From a virus, in IMG/VR virus record IMGVR_UViG_3300047668_000580, positions 1 to 44,018 of that record: DNA of 44,018 nt, one strand, 5' to 3'. Position 1 is the first letter of the stretch, and each line of letters begins with the position of its first letter. The notes under the pieces were generated by a model. That model was not told where the DNA came from, did not search any database, and saw only the letters and a list, made by a program, of their open reading frames with translations. Both the position numbers and the translations under genes were made by a program. This document shows, piece by piece, positions 30,989 through 41,500 of the stretch.

Positions 30989-32118
30989 AGTGGTGCACTC
31001 CTTGAATTGTGATCTTTACTAAACATTAATTTTTCTGCCGTATATTGTTCTTGCCATGTGTAATCATATCGTGTAGATTTGTTCTCTATTATATTAAGAT
31101 CGCTATCAACAAAGCCTACTGCTGTTATGTTATCACACTCTTTAATTATTATATCTAATGATTGCCAAGAGTCGTCTGGAAACAATTCAAAAGCTGGCAT
31201 ACCCATGACTGCATCTCCTACACCTGTTTTAGGATCATTGTAATCATAACCTTTATCTTCTAGCCACTTAGCAAAACCTGATTCTTCATCCATCCTATAT
31301 AAATCTAATTCATTGCCAGGACCTGTAAGACATATTTGTACTTCACCTGACATAATACAATGTTGTGATATATTACCATCATCTATGTATTCGTCTCCAT
31401 CGTCAAACACCTCTCTAAGTGTTTTTCCTGTTTGTGCATAGTATGGAACGAGTGCGCCCCATAGTATTCCTGACTTTCCCCAGTCATTACTATGTTTGTC
31501 TTCATAATAATATTTTATTCTCTCCTTGCGTTTAACTCCATCCCAACAGAAACTGTTGTAGCTTATTCCTGTCCAACCATATGATTCAAAATCTCCATGC
31601 CCAGGTGATATGGCGTGTACATAACTTTCTATTTCATGGCAGGCATTATTAAGGCAATGTGTAGCCCAACGAGTATGGTTATCCATAATCTCATACCACT
31701 TACTTACACTCCATGTTTGTCCTATAAGTACCTCGAAGTGATGATGTAGTTGATTAAAATCATCACGAAATAAATCGGGAGTCCAACAACGCTCAGGTGT
31801 AAAGTGTTGTGTTATAGTAGGAAAGTCTGTTAGTCGGGTATTAATAACTTCAATAGCATCATTAAGTTCATCACATATCTGTTGTACGTTACGACTCCAT
31901 GGCTGATCTTTTGTTTTAGGAAAGCCTTTATTCATAAAACGTTTATCTAGAAGTGCGTATGATGTTTGATTATCTATACCTATATAGTTGGATATAAGTG
32001 TTTTCTTCCAAAACTGAGATATATGCTTATCATTAATATTCCAATACATGGTGAAAGCACTCTCACCATTAGAATACTCTACAAAGAATCGTTCATTATC
32101 AAGTGTCTGTCCAATCAT
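30985..32118 (-). CDS. Conserved phage protein of unknown function, 377 aa
   Basis: A large soluble protein with no recognised domain. It contains FNQLHHHFEVLIGQ (three consecutive histidines), aromatic-rich strings (TWSVSKWYEIMDNHTRWATH) and a C-terminal YTWQEQYTAEKLMF. It starts with an ATGA overlap of the upstream glycosyltransferase and ends in an ATGA overlap with the oxygenase, so the three form a tightly coupled unit. The His cluster and acidic patches (VFDDGDEYIDD) might bind metal, but this is untested. Confidence 0.8.
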   Translation of the reverse strand: MIGQTLDNERFFVEYSNGESAFTMYWNINDKHISQFWKKTLISNYIGIDNQTSYALLDKRFMNKGFPKTKDQPWSRNVQQICDELNDAIEVINTRLTDFPTITQHFTPERCWTPDLFRDDFNQLHHHFEVLIGQTWSVSKWYEIMDNHTRWATHCLNNACHEIESYVHAISPGHGDFESYGWTGISYNSFCWDGVKRKERIKYYYEDKHSNDWGKSGILWGALVPYYAQTGKTLREVFDDGDEYIDDGNISQHCIMSGEVQICLTGPGNELDLYRMDEESGFAKWLEDKGYDYNDPKTGVGDAVMGMPAFELFPDDSWQSLDIIIKECDNITAVGFVDSDLNIIENKSTRYDYTWQEQYTAEKLMFSKDHNSRSAPL

Positions 32119-32861
32119 AGACGACCCTTTCTATTCCCAGCAGTTACTTCATGTTGAGGTATAGTGTAGTGATAGAAAACTATATCTTCGTCTTCTAACT
32201 CTTCCGGGTTGTGTCCGTTGATAAAGTTCCATTTAACATGTAAGTCTTCTCCCCATCTCACACCATGATCGCTATAAGTTAAAAGCTTCCACATGGTGAA
32301 GGTGTCCCACTTACGAGCTGCCTTAGGATAGTCTCCAATTGGAATTGTCTCGTCCTGCTGTTTAACATACTCTCCCCACCAAGAATCCATTAGTCTAATT
32401 GTCTTTGGATTATTTCTGTATATAAACATGCCACAGTGCATTGTCATCTCTTCCGTATTAGAGAGTTTCGTTAGCGCTGCGTTGTATGGTCTAATCTTTG
32501 TGAACAACAAATCTAAATCATCTGGGAGTTGATCAAACACATCTGCAACTGCCTCATCCTGACATACCATATCGGCATCCAAGTAACAAGTCTTACCCTT
32601 GTATGGTGTTTGTCCTAACGCCCATAGTTTAGCTCTTATATGTTTAGGAACTTCCCAATGTACAATATAGTCTGCGTGGTTCCAATCGCTTGGTTGTATC
32701 CAAGATTCATCATCTGTATAGACTGTAATGTGTGCTTCAGGCCAAAACAATTTAACTGACTCTGCACATTCAATAGCTGCTTTATAAAATCTAATAGACT
32801 TAGATGCTACTATAATAAATCCATTATCAGGGAAGTCCTCAGGCTTTCTTAGCATCTTCAC
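32115..32861 (-). CDS. Glycosyltransferase of GT-A type, 248 aa
   Basis: A distinct glycosyltransferase not closely similar to the plus-strand cassette. IVASKSIRFYKAAIECAESV precedes ITVYTDDESW, and CYLDADMVCQ (residues about 92-101) contains the DxD motif. A late HYTIPQHEVTAGNRKG end is seen. I choose GTG 32861 because AGGAG lies six bases upstream; ATG 32855 is a possible alternative. It overlaps the previous gene by 23 bases and the next by 4. Confidence 0.83.
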   Translation of the reverse strand: MKMLRKPEDFPDNGFIIVASKSIRFYKAAIECAESVKLFWPEAHITVYTDDESWIQPSDWNHADYIVHWEVPKHIRAKLWALGQTPYKGKTCYLDADMVCQDEAVADVFDQLPDDLDLLFTKIRPYNAALTKLSNTEEMTMHCGMFIYRNNPKTIRLMDSWWGEYVKQQDETIPIGDYPKAARKWDTFTMWKLLTYSDHGVRWGEDLHVKWNFINGHNPEELEDEDIVFYHYTIPQHEVTAGNRKGRL

Positions 32862-33381
32862 CAATAACTCCTATCAGCTTAAGTTCTTCGGCTAGTAGTA
32901 TGCTAGTTAACGCTTGCACTTCTAAAGGCGTTTTAGCTTTACGAACTAGTTTCTTGAGGGTATTGTTTTTAGAGCTTTTAAGCATTGGTATTTCAAATGC
33001 TTCAAGCTTTACATTGAATAGTTGTTCTTGTTTGGCCCTTACAATTTCAGCTTCGCGTCTTTGTAAGCGTTTCTTGATGTGTTCATCTCTACGCCTGACA
33101 CCTTCTGCTGTATTAGCATCAATGACGTCTTCGCCATATTCTTCTAGTACTGCTGAGTAGTCTGGGTTTGTTCCATCTTTATCTTGTATTGATGCGGTAG
33201 CTTTTCTACCGTCTGGATACTCAATAGTAACGATGAGATGTTTGTGTTCCTTACTAGACCAGTAAGGATCTATAAATTTGTATTTACGTTCTTTTGGTGC
33301 TTCGGGTTCAGACTCAATAAACTTCTTGTCGGTCTTAATAACCTTAGCTTCTAAAGGAATGCTCTTCTTCGGCTTTGCCAT
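32839..33381 (-). CDS. Protein of unknown function, 180 aa, operon leader of the oxygenase module
   Basis: A lysine/glutamate-rich protein: a basic N-terminus (MAKPKKSIPLEAKVIK), a beta region (HLIVTIEYPDGRKATASIQD), a long charged helix (RRRDEHIKKRLQRREAEIVR) and a terminal helical pair (TLKKLVRKAKTPLEVQALTS). I do not recognise a family; a fibre-assembly or baseplate-connected role is inferred because it follows a fibre gene and has a late promoter. It overlaps the start of the glycosyltransferase gene. Confidence 0.75.
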   Translation of the reverse strand: MAKPKKSIPLEAKVIKTDKKFIESEPEAPKERKYKFIDPYWSSKEHKHLIVTIEYPDGRKATASIQDKDGTNPDYSAVLEEYGEDVIDANTAEGVRRRDEHIKKRLQRREAEIVRAKQEQLFNVKLEAFEIPMLKSSKNNTLKKLVRKAKTPLEVQALTSILLAEELKLIGVIGEDAKKA

Positions 33382-33402
33382 AATATCTCCATAATGTAAA
33401 CT

Positions 33403-33410
33403 TATTTATA
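33403..33410 (-). promoter_or_regulatory. T4-type late promoter for the 180-aa-glycosyltransferase-oxygenase operon
   Basis: TATAAATA on the minus strand in the 36-base gap after the Tyr-Gly repeat fibre gene, 22 bases before the ATG at 33381. Confidence 0.75.
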
Positions 33411-33417
33411 CTGCTAG

Positions 33418-34740
33418 TTAAGCAGTTCTCAACCACAGCCTTACCGTTCCTACCGTTGAACTAGAGCTTTGTATTGTATCGCCTGCGTATGTGCCTGCGT
33501 ATGCTCCAGTATAGTTACCTGCGTATGTACCTGAATAGTAACCTGTATATGTTCCGGCGTATGTACCTGCATAAGCAGATGTTCCTACATATGCTCCAGT
33601 ATATGAACCTGAGTAAGCTCCTGCGTATGTTCCGGAATAACTCTTAGCACCTGTGTAATACCCTGTGTAATAACCTGTGTAATAACCTGTGTAAGAAGTA
33701 CCTGCATAACCTGAGTAATCATGAGCATAAGAGCCTGCGTAAGCTCCCGCGTAAGCTCCTGCGTATGCTGAGGTTCCTACATATGCTCCAGTATAGTTAC
33801 CAGTATAGCTGCCTGCGTATGCTCCTGAATAACTCTTAGCACCTGTATATGCTCCTGCATAGCTACCTGAGTATGTGCCTGCGTATGCTCCAGTATAGTT
33901 ACCGGTATATGTACCTGAATAACTACCTGTGTAATTTTGTGATGTTACGTTTTTAGATGTATCTGTGAAACCACCTGCGTCTCCCATCTGTACCCATGTG
34001 CCTGAGCCAGGAGCAGATGATTGTAAAGTGTAAGTCCCTTTACCTTGTCCATCCATTATTCTGTTTCTAAAATTTGGAACTAGTTGTTCCATTTCGGCAA
34101 CGGACATTTCTTTAATTCCGTTTGAACCTTCTACTTTAACTGGTTTGAAATTTGAAACTGCTGCTGTTGTAGCTGCTGTTTTCTGCCAAATATACATTGT
34201 TGCTGTTGTGCCGTCTACCTGAGTATCGTCTAATTGATATCTAGATGTCCACGTACCACCTGATGGTGTAGATGAATTTAATGAATACTGTCCAACTGTA
34301 TAGTCACTACCTGAAACCATTGAAGCTACAGTTTTGTCTATAATATCTGTATCTAGTTGTCCGTCTGTAAACTCGTTTAATCCCGTTGTACCTGATGTTA
34401 AGTAACCTATAGGCCTGTTGGTAACACTCTCTGATGCTGTTGCACTAACTTGTTTAGCTGTGTAAGTAGTTACAGTAGAAGATGCACCGTCTGTTGGATG
34501 TGTTCCAACTGCGTCATCTCTTTTAGTATCTGTAATTGAACCAATGGTTGTACCGGAGCCTGAGCCGTCTGTTGTTACATTAAGTTCCCCTGTACCTGTT
34601 CCATTACTATTATCAGCAAAGTCCTTTGTCAGAATTGCTGAGAAATATTGTTCTATTTCATTATCTGACATTTCTTGCAGACCCTGGAAGTTTGAACTAC
34701 TAACTGGATATGAAGATGCTTTGACTTTTAATGGGATCAT
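33418..34740 (-). CDS. Tail-fibre-like protein with Tyr-x-Gly repeats, 440 aa
   Basis: The N-terminal half (residues 1-265) has a structural-protein look, with FQGLQEMSDNEIEQYFSAIL and IKEMSVAEMEQLVPNFRNRI. Residues about 268-419 are almost wholly tandem xYxG units (GSYSGTYTGNYTGAYAG), including a roughly 60-residue super-repeat that begins AKSYSG and is present twice. The C-terminus ends VGTVRLWLRTA. It is probably an exposed fibre or adhesin. The Tyr/Gly composition is unusual and could be a substrate for the oxygenase and glycosyltransferase downstream. No promoter lies directly before it. Confidence 0.8.
   Translation of the reverse strand: MIPLKVKASSYPVSSSNFQGLQEMSDNEIEQYFSAILTKDFADNSNGTGTGELNVTTDGSGSGTTIGSITDTKRDDAVGTHPTDGASSTVTTYTAKQVSATASESVTNRPIGYLTSGTTGLNEFTDGQLDTDIIDKTVASMVSGSDYTVGQYSLNSSTPSGGTWTSRYQLDDTQVDGTTATMYIWQKTAATTAAVSNFKPVKVEGSNGIKEMSVAEMEQLVPNFRNRIMDGQGKGTYTLQSSAPGSGTWVQMGDAGGFTDTSKNVTSQNYTGSYSGTYTGNYTGAYAGTYSGSYAGAYTGAKSYSGAYAGSYTGNYTGAYVGTSAYAGAYAGAYAGSYAHDYSGYAGTSYTGYYTGYYTGYYTGAKSYSGTYAGAYSGSYTGAYVGTSAYAGTYAGTYTGYYSGTYAGNYTGAYAGTYAGDTIQSSSSTVGTVRLWLRTA
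33482..33935. repeat. Tandem repeat encoding xYxG units
   Basis: About 150 codons of short imperfect tandem repeats (12-base units) encode [GTNAS]Y[TASV]G. Superimposed is a longer repeat of about 185 bases, seen twice, marked by CTCTTAGCACCTGT near 33650 and 33835. Such DNA can expand or contract by slippage or recombination. Confidence 0.88.
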
Positions 34741-34750
34741 TGTTGTTTCC

Positions 34751-35284
34751 TTAGTTTACTCTGGTGCCTGATGCGTCATATACTACCACTGGAACTAATC
34801 TATTCCATTTGGTAGCAGCCACACCGACTAGTTTTAATGAGTGGCCTGATGCTAAATCAACGGAAGCGTTTGTTGCTCCTGCGTCAATAGATTCGCCAGT
34901 TGTTGGGTATATCTTAATAGTGTTTGCTGAGTCATTAAGTATTGTTATTTCTAACCCTGCTGCTGTATCAGGTAGTTTAACACCTTGATTTGCTGTTGCA
35001 GTGGTTACAATATTGTATGTTGATGTAAGGCCTGTGGCTGCTGCCTGATCTGTTCCAGCTGCTGAAACAGTGGCAGAAGTACTTAGAGTACTTGAACCCG
35101 CTACCGAAATATTCGAAGACAGTGCTGCTGTAGTGCCAGTAAAGGCGCCAGTAGCGGCTAACGTTCCTGCTGCTATGTTAGAGCCTGACTCGTATTTATC
35201 GGTATTAAGATTTGTAAAGTTACCGTCTACTTCGTTGTTGGTAAGTGGACTACCCTTTGCTGCTCTTAATGTTATAGTTGCCAT
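34751..35284 (-). CDS. Structural (fibre/appendage) protein, 177 aa
   Basis: The N-terminus (ITLRAAKGSPLTNNEVDGNF followed by TNLNTDKYESG) is a pattern common to marine phage fibre and baseplate-associated proteins. The remainder is Ala/Thr/Ser-rich beta sequence (AATGAFTGTTAALSSNISVA), ending with VVVYDASGTRVN. A structural role is inferred. It lies between a coiled-coil gene and the Tyr-Gly fibre gene. A possible internal late promoter box is found 78 bases upstream (35362-35369). Confidence 0.8.
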   Translation of the reverse strand: MATITLRAAKGSPLTNNEVDGNFTNLNTDKYESGSNIAAGTLAATGAFTGTTAALSSNISVAGSSTLSTSATVSAAGTDQAAATGLTSTYNIVTTATANQGVKLPDTAAGLEITILNDSANTIKIYPTTGESIDAGATNASVDLASGHSLKLVGVAATKWNRLVPVVVYDASGTRVN

Positions 35285-35533
35285 TTATGTTTCCTGCCTA
35301 TTTGTTTTATTAACTAGAATATTAAGCATTTGCCTTATTTCAGTTATTTCTTTCTTTAAAGTATTTATATCATTCTCATACTCTAGAATTTTATTATTTC
35401 GACTTCTTTGCATCTTGTATGCCTCCAAGCCTGTATAATTTCTACTAAGTATAGCCTTTGATTCCTTATCCCTTACGAGATCTCTTTCTCCGCTAATATT
35501 TATAACGTCTTTCTTAGGTTGTTCTTTTATCAT
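35285..35533 (-). CDS. Small coiled-coil protein, 82 aa
   Basis: The first part has basic and acidic residues (IKEQPKKDVINISGERDLVR), and residues about 48-75 form a coiled coil (ILEYENDINTLKKEITEIRQ). This length and layout suit a small tail or baseplate connector. No family is assigned. It directly follows the 2089-aa gene and precedes the 177-aa gene with almost no spacer. Confidence 0.75.
   Translation of the reverse strand: MIKEQPKKDVINISGERDLVRDKESKAILSRNYTGLEAYKMQRSRNNKILEYENDINTLKKEITEIRQMLNILVNKTNRQET
35362..35369 (-). promoter_or_regulatory. Candidate internal late promoter (low support)
   Basis: TATAAATA on the minus strand inside the 82-aa gene, 78 bases before the 177-aa gene. 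A second box lies at 35497-35504. AT-rich coding sequence yields such boxes by chance, so this is weak. Confidence 0.3.
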
Positions 35534-35538
35534 GTGTA

Positions 35539-38500
35539 TTATGCCTGAAGAGCTATAGCCCTTAAGTCTTTAAACTTAGGTACTTGTGCTGTATTGGATG
35601 ATAATGGTACAATTTTAACTGCAAAGGTTTTAAAGCCTGAGTGTGTAACAGTAGCAGTTGCTCCTGTTGCCGTCGCTCCACTACCACCACCGCCTGTAAT
35701 TGTTATAGTAGGTGTACTTGTATAACCTCTTCCAGGGTTTGTAATAGTAATTGAACTAACTGTTGTACCGCCGTTTAAATTTGCCTTTGCCGTCGCTCCA
35801 AAACCATTGCCGCCAGTTATAGAAACAGTTGGTACCGAGGAGTAACCAGAGCCTGCTGCTGTAACTGTTATTGCTGAAACAGTTTCTAAGTCGTATTCAA
35901 ATTCTCCACTATTTAAACCATATGTACCGGAGCTTTTGATTGGTAAAGTGTACAAATATTCTGCAAAACCATCTGTTCTTTCGTATGGTGCTGTAGTTGA
36001 TGATAGTTCTAACCAACTTAAATCTTCCTGGAAGTCTCCCTCATCTGCTGAGTTCATTAACTTACCATATACTTTAATGCTTCCTTCACTTGGAATTGAG
36101 GCATCAATATATACATTAAGATCTTCTGCGTCCATTCCGTCTTCTAGTATTACACGTCTTGAAATGTACTTGGATTTAGCACTACCACCGGTCCTGCCGT
36201 CTTCACCTGTTGATACATTGTTAACATCATTTGCTACTAGTAGCATGTTTAACATATCCAAAGGAATCATTGGTGAGATGTTTCTTTGAGGTGTACTCAT
36301 TATTAACTTCAACATTGCTGAAGCTTTAGATGCGTATGTTGTTACTTCGTTTGAATAACTGTAAATAGTTTTTTCATTTAATAGATTAAGTGTACTGTTA
36401 AATGTTAACGGTTCATACACTGGAGCTTGTTCTGCGTTACTAACAGCACCTGTTTTTGTTAGGGCTATGGATGCAATACATTGTGTTTCTGCGCCTGGCA
36501 TTAATAGTGATGCGTTTAGCGCAATGTCATTAACTACCTTGTCTGTGAATTTTTCGATTGAAGTATATCCTCTAGCTGAGCCTATCTTCATACCTGTTGT
36601 AAACTGTCCTGATCTCCAACTAACCTCGGCATACTTATGTAGGCTATTCCAGCCTTGTACAACACCTTGGTTAAGAGATACAGTTCCTGTTGCTTGTGTA
36701 GCTGAACCTGCTGAAATTGTTATAGTAGGTGCACTTAAATAACCTGATCCTGGATTAGTTACTGTTAATGCTGTTATAACATCTCCTGTAACAGTTGCTG
36801 TCATTGCTAATCCTGTTCCGTTTGTGCCTGTGTTTGTTACTGTAACAGTAGGTGTAAGTCCGCTATAACCTGTGCCTGCGTTTGTAATTGCTGGAGTAAA
36901 GCCAACAACCATATCGCCTGGTGTTAGTTGAACCATTGATGTAGGAACATATGTTCCAACTTCAGGTGTAATCCAATCAACTTTGGCATTTCTCACATAC
37001 CCTGTTACTTTAGTATCTGTTTTAAAGTCTGCAACCTTAAGATTAAACATCATGTCTTTTGATTGCTCAGGACTCCATGTTCTATCATTAGCCGAGCTAA
37101 ACATCATACCAGCGTGTGGTTGTTTAGTTATTCTTTCTGATGTTCCGTATTGGTTTTCACCCAACTCTGAGATCCACAATGTGTAATCTAGATTATCGTT
37201 CTCTGGTTTTGGAACAAAACAGTACTCTGTATCGTTTTGTAAATACACCATGTCTCGGAATTTAAATGTTGTTGGTGTAAATGTTGTAACACCATCTGTT
37301 TCAGATGAAATATTAATCGATGTTCTTTCTAAATATCTAGATCCGTTTGGAACTACTTTAGGTCCAGGGACTCCATTAATTACTTCTCTTAATTCTACTG
37401 TTACTCCATCAGTTCCTGATGTAGGTCTTCCCTTGAAGAACAAATCAATTTCAGTTACAAACAATCCTCCGGCCATTCCGCCTACTGAAAATGTTTGTGC
37501 TAACGGATCGCCTCCCATATTAAATCCCCAGAAGTCGAAGCCCCAATCAAAGTCCTCTCCAAAATCGAATTGGAAGTCGTCAATAACAGGTTCTGGATCT
37601 GGAATTGGATCTGGAATTGGAATGAATATTGGCCAATCTATAATTGGCCAGCCGAATATTGCAGGCGTAAATGTAACTGGTGGCTCGGGAGGAGCTGTGA
37701 ATGTTATAGGTGGCGCCGTGAATGTTACTGGCGTTATAATCTGTGTAAAGGTTACAACTTCAGTAAATGAAGCTACATTAGTAAACGTTACTACCGGTGC
37801 TGGTACAGGTGTTACTGGCGCCGGTACTTCAACAAATACCGTCTCTGTTACTGTGTTGTCTATTATAGTAACAATAGGTGGGTTGTTTATAATAACCGGT
37901 GCCGGTGCTGGTGGGAGGGGTGACCCTGCTCCAATAGAAACACCTAAAGACACATCTGTTGTTACTCTATCATCTGAAAATTGAGATGTATTAACGTTAG
38001 CAGTTTTCATTGCAACAATAGTGTCTTGCTTTGTCTGTGTTAGTCCTGATGACTCATATATTGCTGTTGCTGATGTTACCGAAATCTTATCGTTATTTGT
38101 GGGACTGTCTGTTAGTTTAAATACTCTAGCACCTGTTCTAAATACCCCTTGAGGTATTAGGAAGTTAACTGCTACAACTCCAGCTGCGTCTGTCATAAGC
38201 ACTTGGTTGCCAGTTGATAGTGTACAATTTGTCGTTACACTTTCACCATCGAAGAATGGATAAACTCTAGTATTAGGTTTCAATCTTCTTGCTTGAACTA
38301 CAACCAATCTTGAACGCATAAATGGTGCAATGGCTGTATCAACTACCTTCTCTCCTAGGTTTTGTGTCTCAGTTGATGCCGAAATGTCTAATGCAATACC
38401 CTGTCTAACTTGGGTTTGTTGTGTTGTAGTGGTGGTAAATAGTGAAGAACTTCCGTCTCCCCCGCCTGTTGAAAATGTATCTAAGGCCTGGGTTGTTGAT

Positions 38501-41500
38501 GTAACATTTGCTACACCGGTGTCTTCCCAATCGCCCCATTGTGTGCCCCAAGCGTCTGCCATGTTTTCCCAAGCATCGTAGTTACCATCAAAGTTTACAT
38601 TGACTGCTGGCCTAATAGCTGTGTCTACATAGTTATCTACGTTAGGATTGAGTGTTATATCTCCGAAATAGTTAAATTGTAACTCTTTAGCTAAGTTCTC
38701 AAATTGACTTGCTTTGTTTTGTTCTATATAAGTTCTTTGAGAATACGGGAGTGATAATGAACTACCAGTTCTAACTAGAGTTGATACTGTGTTACTAGTG
38801 GGATTAGTGATACCTGAATGTACAAGAGTCTCAATGTTTTCTGTAACAAAGAACGGCCTCGCATGTTTGGCTTTACCATCAACTGCTATGTGGTAATCAG
38901 GATCTAATACTGCCCCTACGTTGTGGCCTGTGAAAGGATCCACTAATATGCCATTTTTAAATCTATCTGTTCCACTAGCATTAATAATTGTTTGATCTTT
39001 AGCATATGTCTCTAATAAGTTTAAAGATGCATAATACTCTAAGTTTTTAATCCTAGATTCTAATCCACCAATGTCTTGCATTGTGAATCTTTTATTAGCT
39101 GCTTGTTTTACTACTACACCATAATCAGGCCTGTTTACTGTCTTGGCTAATTGAGGTGAAACACATGGATATGGTGGCAATTTAATATTTGCCAAAGTCA
39201 TTGATTGAGCAGGTTCAGGTGGTAACTTAGGCGTATTTGAATTTGCCCCTTCTACTATTCTGAAATTGCCGTCAAAGTCTAATACTACTCTAATATGTTT
39301 TCCAATGTAGTATTGTAAGTCTGTTGTAAATGTGCCTGTAGGTACTGGATTTGTTAATCCTGAACCGGGTCTGTTAATTGTTTCAGATGCATCAGGGTTA
39401 ACAGTAGCACCAGCTAACGTTGCTGAGGTTGCTGCTGTATTAATTGTTTTAGGTCTAAAGTCGATTGAATCTCTAAGATCTATATCGCCATATTTATTTG
39501 ATCTATAAAGTGGAATGTCCTCTGTTCTGATTGTGCCGGATGCTGGTGTTGCAGTATCATCTACAGGGTAACTATCTACACTTGAGAACGTTGCTGTTGA
39601 AACTGTGTCCGTAAAGAACGACATCTTAACAACGATATATCTGTTTGTTGATAAATTAATAGTACTTGTTGAATGTTTAAATAGTTTAGCTTGGCCAAAG
39701 TAGTTGTCTTGTTGACCTGTTATAAATCTAAACTGATCTGTTACATCTACTTGTCCTGTTACATAGTCTGAATTGCTACCAATTGTAATAGATGATATTT
39801 TATATCCATCACAAACACCTAGGTTATATTCACCTGATGTTGAATTTACATGTGTACCAGTATCAAGTTTAATGTATTTGTCTACTTGTAAAGCTTTAGC
39901 AATTGGTTGTGCGTTTGCTATTTGAGTATTAACATATACTCTTACATCTGCCGAACCCGCTCCTACTGTAATTGCTCCGCCTAGATCTATTGTTATAGAT
40001 GTTGAACTGTTAACAGTAACCGAAGCATTTGTATTTGTTGATGTTAAGTCTATATAATCGCCGGCCGCGATTGTTGCTACATTTTGTACGAATCCGTCTT
40101 TACTAACAACAATAAAGTTGCTAACAATTTGAGAATCTGTTAATGTCCCAGAGTATGGGAATGTCTCACTTCCGGAAGTTGTTATTGTAACGTTACCACC
40201 AGATGTATCTAGTGTTACATCATACTCTTTCATGTATGTGTATGTGTAGTCTAATGAGCCAGCATCGGCTTCTAATGTTTTAATATTTTTATATGGAAGT
40301 TTGTAAACTAATTTGTTTACTTTTGTTTCGCTTAGTACAGCTTTACTACTTACTAATACAGCATTTGCTATACCTGGGTTTGCTGTTTCTGATCTAAGGC
40401 CTCTGACTGCTGTAAAATCACCTGAAGACATTTTAACATCATATAAGTAAATTCTATATACTGCTGATGTTGCTCCGGCTGTTCCGCTAGTCCAACATAT
40501 GTGTCTTGCTTTTGCTGTACCAACTTTTGTTCCTGCTGCTGAAGCAGCGCCGTCTTGTACTGCATTGTATAAGTCTACAACTGTTCCACCATCTACATCA
40601 AATACACCGTGTGTATGATTTACGCTTATATAATTACCATAAGCAGTAGACAATGTTCTTGATTCTTCAGTCTCAAATGCTAATGATTTGTATATTGGAA
40701 TTCTTTTTGTGCTTGATAGTTCTCTTTTAAAACCACCAACATATGAAATACCTGGATCTATTCCAATAACAAGTGCTTTGTTTGTTCCGTTATTAGCAGC
40801 TGTATATAGGCCGCCATTTGTACCGTTATTAAGATGCTCTCTTATTGAAACAGTATTACCCTTAACTAAGTAGTTGCCTGATTCGTCATAAGTCCTTCCA
40901 GCTAGGATTTTACCTACGCCTGATAGTGGATTGTCTTTAAGATTAATCCTTTGAATTTCTCCGCCAGTCCAATTAACATATGTGTAAAAGTTTTCTGGTT
41001 TTGTAGCTGTATCATTATATGATGCTAGAGTAACTGTATACTCTAAACGATCTGCTCCAGGAGCATTAAAGTTAAACGATCCCTGTGCCGGATCTAATAA
41101 GCTATTATCTGTTGATGATTGTTTTACTGCCTCGCCTATTAGGAAGCCAACATTTTTGGATTTCATTCCGTAGTATTTGTCGACTAAACAACTAATTTTA
41201 TTTGTTTTAATAAATGCGCCACGTGCGTATATAACACCGGGTTCAAGTATAACTCTACTTGTTTGTCCTGAATAGCCTGTAGCTGAATTTACAACTAGCG
41301 TATCGCCGTTGTATAAAGCGTAACCATATCCTGTAGTTGTTCCGTCTGATGGAATGAGTGTTAGTGTTTCACTTGCCTGAAAAGTAGTCTTAGTAGATGT
41401 TGTACTGCTTGTATTATATACTAAATACAAAGTTTTCATGTTAGGTGCGCCAGCAACAGTTCCTGTTTCAACTGCTGTTATCGTAGCTCGCAAGCCTGTC

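Noticed and set aside
35640-38000. Long plus-strand open frames opposite the 2089-aa gene
   Set aside because: They are mirror frames of low-complexity coding sequence without ribosome sites and with repetitive, unprotein-like composition.
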